Assembly (NCBI GenBank): GCA_028292065.1
Contig: JAQGNC010000514.1
Span: 1-7,026 of the forward strand
Direction: 5' to 3'
Source of the DNA: Betaproteobacteria bacterium
GTDB taxonomy: Bacteria > Pseudomonadota > Gammaproteobacteria > Burkholderiales > SG8-41
DNA: 7,026 bases
Shown here: positions 5,230 through 7,026 of the stretch, piece after piece
Layout: the number at the start of each line of letters is the position of its first letter
How positions within the stretch are numbered: the stretch's first letter is position 1
Notes under the pieces: generated by a model
Database searches by the model: none
The model's input: only the letters and a program-made list of their open reading frames with translations
What the model was told of the DNA's origin: nothing
Position numbers and translations under genes: made by a program

Positions 5230-6204
5230 ATGGCTCTCACCGAATTCGACCTGATCCGCCGCTACTTCACCCACACCGCGCGCGGGGTGACGCTGGGCGT
5301 CGGCGACGACGCGGCGCTCGTGCGTGTCGCGCGTGGCGCCGAGCTCGCGGTGTCGGTGGACATGCTGGTCGAAGGGCGGCATTTCAGCAAAGGCGCCGAC
5401 CCGGCGCTGCTCGGCCACAAGACCCTCGCGGTGAATCTCTCGGACATGGCGGCGATGGGCGCCAAGCCGCGTTGGGCGACGCTCGCGATCTCGCTGCCTA
5501 AAGTCGACGAAGCGTGGCTCTCCGGTTTTTCGCGCGGTTTCATGGCGCTCGCGAAGCGCTATTCGGTCGCGCTGATCGGCGGCGACACCACGCGCGGACC
5601 GCTGACCCTGTCGGTGCAGATCATGGGCGAGGTGCCTCCGGGCAAAGCGCTCAGGCGTGACGGCGCCCGAGCCGGCGACGACGTGTGGGTGTCGGGTTAT
5701 CTGGGCGAAGCGGCGATGGCGCTCGAGATGATGGGCGGCAAGGGCTGGCGCGGCCTGTCGAAAGAGGACCGGCGCACGCTCGAGGAGCGCCTGCACGCGC
5801 CGACGCCGCGGGTCGGCCTCGGTCTTGCACTGCGCGGGATCGCGCACAGTGCGATCGACGTCTCCGACGGCCTCATCGCCGACCTCGGACACATCTGCGA
5901 GCGCTCCGGCGTTTCCGCCACGATCGAATGGGAAGCGGTCCCGGCGATACCGCTCGTGCGCGCTCACGCGCAGACCGACCGCGGCGCGCGCGGGCTGCTT
6001 GCGGGCGGCGACGATTACGAGCTGTGCTTCACCGCTTCACCTCGCCGGCGAGCGGCGGTGATGGCGGCCGCGGCGCGCGCGCGCGTGCGGGTGACGATGA
6101 TCGGGCGCACGGAGCGCAAGCGTGCTGCCGCGCCGGTGACCGTGCTCGATTCGGTGGGCAAGCCTCTCAAAGTCAAAGCGCGGGGGTACGATCACTTCCG
6201 CTGA
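5230..6204 (+). CDS. thiL: Thiamine-monophosphate kinase
   Basis: ThiL phosphorylates thiamine monophosphate with ATP to make thiamine diphosphate, the active cofactor, in the cytoplasm. The 324 aa length fits the family (PurM/SelD-like ATPase superfamily). Motifs in order are GVGDDAAL at 23-30 (metal and ATP), VSVDMLVEGRHF at 41-52, NLSDMAAMGAKP at 69-80, LIGGDTTRGP at 115-124 (the Asp-rich nucleotide loop), DVSDGL at 210-215 and LAGGDDYELCF at 257-267. All the expected acidic residues are present, so the enzyme should work. The ATG at 5230 has no visible Shine-Dalgarno, and a strong hairpin lies directly upstream. The start is chosen because family members begin with a similar EFDLIRRYF stretch. 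pgpA follows four bases after the stop, as in many proteobacteria. Confidence 0.97.
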   Translation: MALTEFDLIRRYFTHTARGVTLGVGDDAALVRVARGAELAVSVDMLVEGRHFSKGADPALLGHKTLAVNLSDMAAMGAKPRWATLAISLPKVDEAWLSGFSRGFMALAKRYSVALIGGDTTRGPLTLSVQIMGEVPPGKALRRDGARAGDDVWVSGYLGEAAMALEMMGGKGWRGLSKEDRRTLEERLHAPTPRVGLGLALRGIAHSAIDVSDGLIADLGHICERSGVSATIEWEAVPAIPLVRAHAQTDRGARGLLAGGDDYELCFTASPRRRAAVMAAAARARVRVTMIGRTERKRAAAPVTVLDSVGKPLKVKARGYDHFR

Positions 6205-6208
6205 GCCC

Positions 6209-6691
6209 GTGCGCACCCCCGACGCGCGCTTCGTGCTGAGCCATCCCGCGCACTTCATCGCGCTCTCCGGCGGCATCGGCCTCGTCCCGTTCGCACCCGG
6301 AACCTTCGGCACCCTGCTCGCGCTGCCGATCTACTGGCTCGTCGCGCCGCGGATCGACCCGGCGCTGTACCTCGGCGGGGTCGTGCTCCTTTTCGCGCTC
6401 GGCGTGTGGGCGTGCAGCGTCACGGGCCGCAATCTCGGCGCACCCGACCACGGCTCGATGGTGTGGGACGAGACTGTCGCGTTCCTGCTTGTACTTTTCT
6501 TCACGCCGGTCTACAGTTACTGGCAGGCATTCGCGTTCCTCCTTTTCCGGCTGTTCGACATCGCGAAGCCTCCGCCCATCCGCTACTATGAACGCACGTT
6601 CAAAGGCGGCCTCGGCGTCATGATCGACGACCTCGCGGCCGCGTTCTACACCCTGCTCGTGCTCGCGTTCGCGCGGGCCGTTCTCAACTGA
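6209..6691 (+). CDS. pgpA: Phosphatidylglycerophosphatase A
   Basis: PgpA removes the phosphate from phosphatidylglycerol phosphate at the inner membrane, giving phosphatidylglycerol. It encodes 160 aa from a GTG at 6209, four bases after thiL; no clear ribosome site is seen, so coupling to thiL is likely. Family landmarks are GGIGLVPFAPGTFGTL at 21-36, HGSMVWDE at 81-88 (acidic catalytic motif), FRLFDIAKPPPIR at 113-125 and GGLGVMIDDLAA at 133-144. Hydrophobic stretches at about 35-48, 55-72, 89-113 and 143-157 fit an integral membrane protein. GTG at 6233 is a possible later start but would leave a shorter N-terminus than usual. The thiL-pgpA pairing supports the call. Very sure. Confidence 0.97.
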   Translation: MRTPDARFVLSHPAHFIALSGGIGLVPFAPGTFGTLLALPIYWLVAPRIDPALYLGGVVLLFALGVWACSVTGRNLGAPDHGSMVWDETVAFLLVLFFTPVYSYWQAFAFLLFRLFDIAKPPPIRYYERTFKGGLGVMIDDLAAAFYTLLVLAFARAVLN

Positions 6692-6710
6692 CGCGACGGC
6701 ACACCACCGC

Positions 6711-7026
6711 ATGCCCGATCCGGTCCTGTACGAGCTTGCCGAACGCGCGGGCCTCGCGCTCCAGCAGCGCGGGCTGATGCTCGCCACTGCCGAATCGTGC
6801 ACCGGGGGCTGGATCGCCGAAGCGATCACCATGATCCCGGGAAGCTCGGCGTGGTTCGAGCGCGGCTTCGTCACCTACACCTATATCTCCAAGCGCGAGA
6901 TGCTCGGCGTGCTTGAAACCACGCTCGAGCGGCACGGCGCGGTGTCGGAAGCGGTCGTGCGCGAGATGGCCGCGGGCGCGCTCGCGGCGAGCCACGCGCA
7001 GGTCGCGGTGGCGGTGAGCGGGACGG
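6711..7026 (+). CDS. pncC: Nicotinamide-nucleotide amidase (CinA C-terminal domain type), truncated by window edge
   Basis: The enzyme hydrolyses nicotinamide mononucleotide to nicotinate mononucleotide and ammonia, recycling NMN into NAD synthesis. The frame is open from the ATG at 6711 to the right edge (105 codons plus one base); family proteins of this stand-alone type have about 160 aa, so roughly two thirds is present. Residues 24-33 read LATAESCTGG, with the likely nucleophilic Ser at 29. PGSSAWFERGFVTYTYISK at about 44-62 and the HGAVSE motif at about 75-80 follow, then AVSGT at the edge. It starts directly with this domain, so it is the short PncC form, not full-length CinA with its N-terminal MoaB-like domain. 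It lies 19 bases after pgpA and has no clear Shine-Dalgarno. Confidence 0.93.
   Translation, partial: MPDPVLYELAERAGLALQQRGLMLATAESCTGGWIAEAITMIPGSSAWFERGFVTYTYISKREMLGVLETTLERHGAVSEAVVREMAAGALAASHAQVAVAVSGT

Noticed and set aside
6173..6995. Minus-strand open frames opposite pgpA and pncC
   Set aside because: They are antisense to clear pgpA and pncC coding sequence and are charged, low-complexity translations.

Overview
The window reads as a high-GC chromosomal segment of a Gram-negative bacterium, most likely a betaproteobacterium. This rests on the gene order (a ribB hybrid with a degenerate RibA domain, then ribH, nusB, thiL, pgpA, pncC), the Prc-type periplasmic protease with an N-terminal signal peptide, and the strongly GC-ending codons. 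The assignment is by recognition of families and order, not by a search.

Layout. Positions 1-1260 (minus strand) carry the first 420 codons of a tail-specific protease (prc); its catalytic Ser/Lys part lies beyond the left edge. Positions 1261 to about 2605 form an accessory patch. It begins with an operator-like palindrome, followed by two small overlapping ORFs (73 and 62 codons, ATGA overlap, perfect Shine-Dalgarno for the second). Next comes what looks like the first 44 codons of a type I restriction HsdR subunit, broken off abruptly. The patch ends with two tandem paralogous genes for small Trp-rich proteins of unknown function (76 and 62 aa).

From 2618 to the right edge lies a tight housekeeping block, all on the plus strand. 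It starts with a TATAAT box inside a long inverted repeat, then ribB(A) (3,4-dihydroxy-2-butanone-4-phosphate synthase with a zinc-less RibA-like domain), ribH (lumazine synthase), nusB (antitermination factor), a 90-aa two-helix membrane protein, thiL (thiamine-phosphate kinase), pgpA (phosphatidylglycerophosphatase A) and the start of pncC (nicotinamide-nucleotide amidase), cut by the right edge. Gene gaps are 2 to 59 bases, which suggests one operon. RibB and RibH supply consecutive steps toward lumazine. ThiL makes thiamine diphosphate, PncC salvages NMN, and PgpA makes phosphatidylglycerol, so the block combines cofactor supply with lipid and transcription functions.

No new large system is visible. 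The points most worth a second look are the decayed restriction locus with its two unassigned companion ORFs, the tandem Trp-rich pair, the heptamer repeat that forms the end of ribB, and two sizeable hairpins (before ribB and before thiL). No tRNA, rRNA, CRISPR array, insertion sequence or FMN riboswitch was seen.
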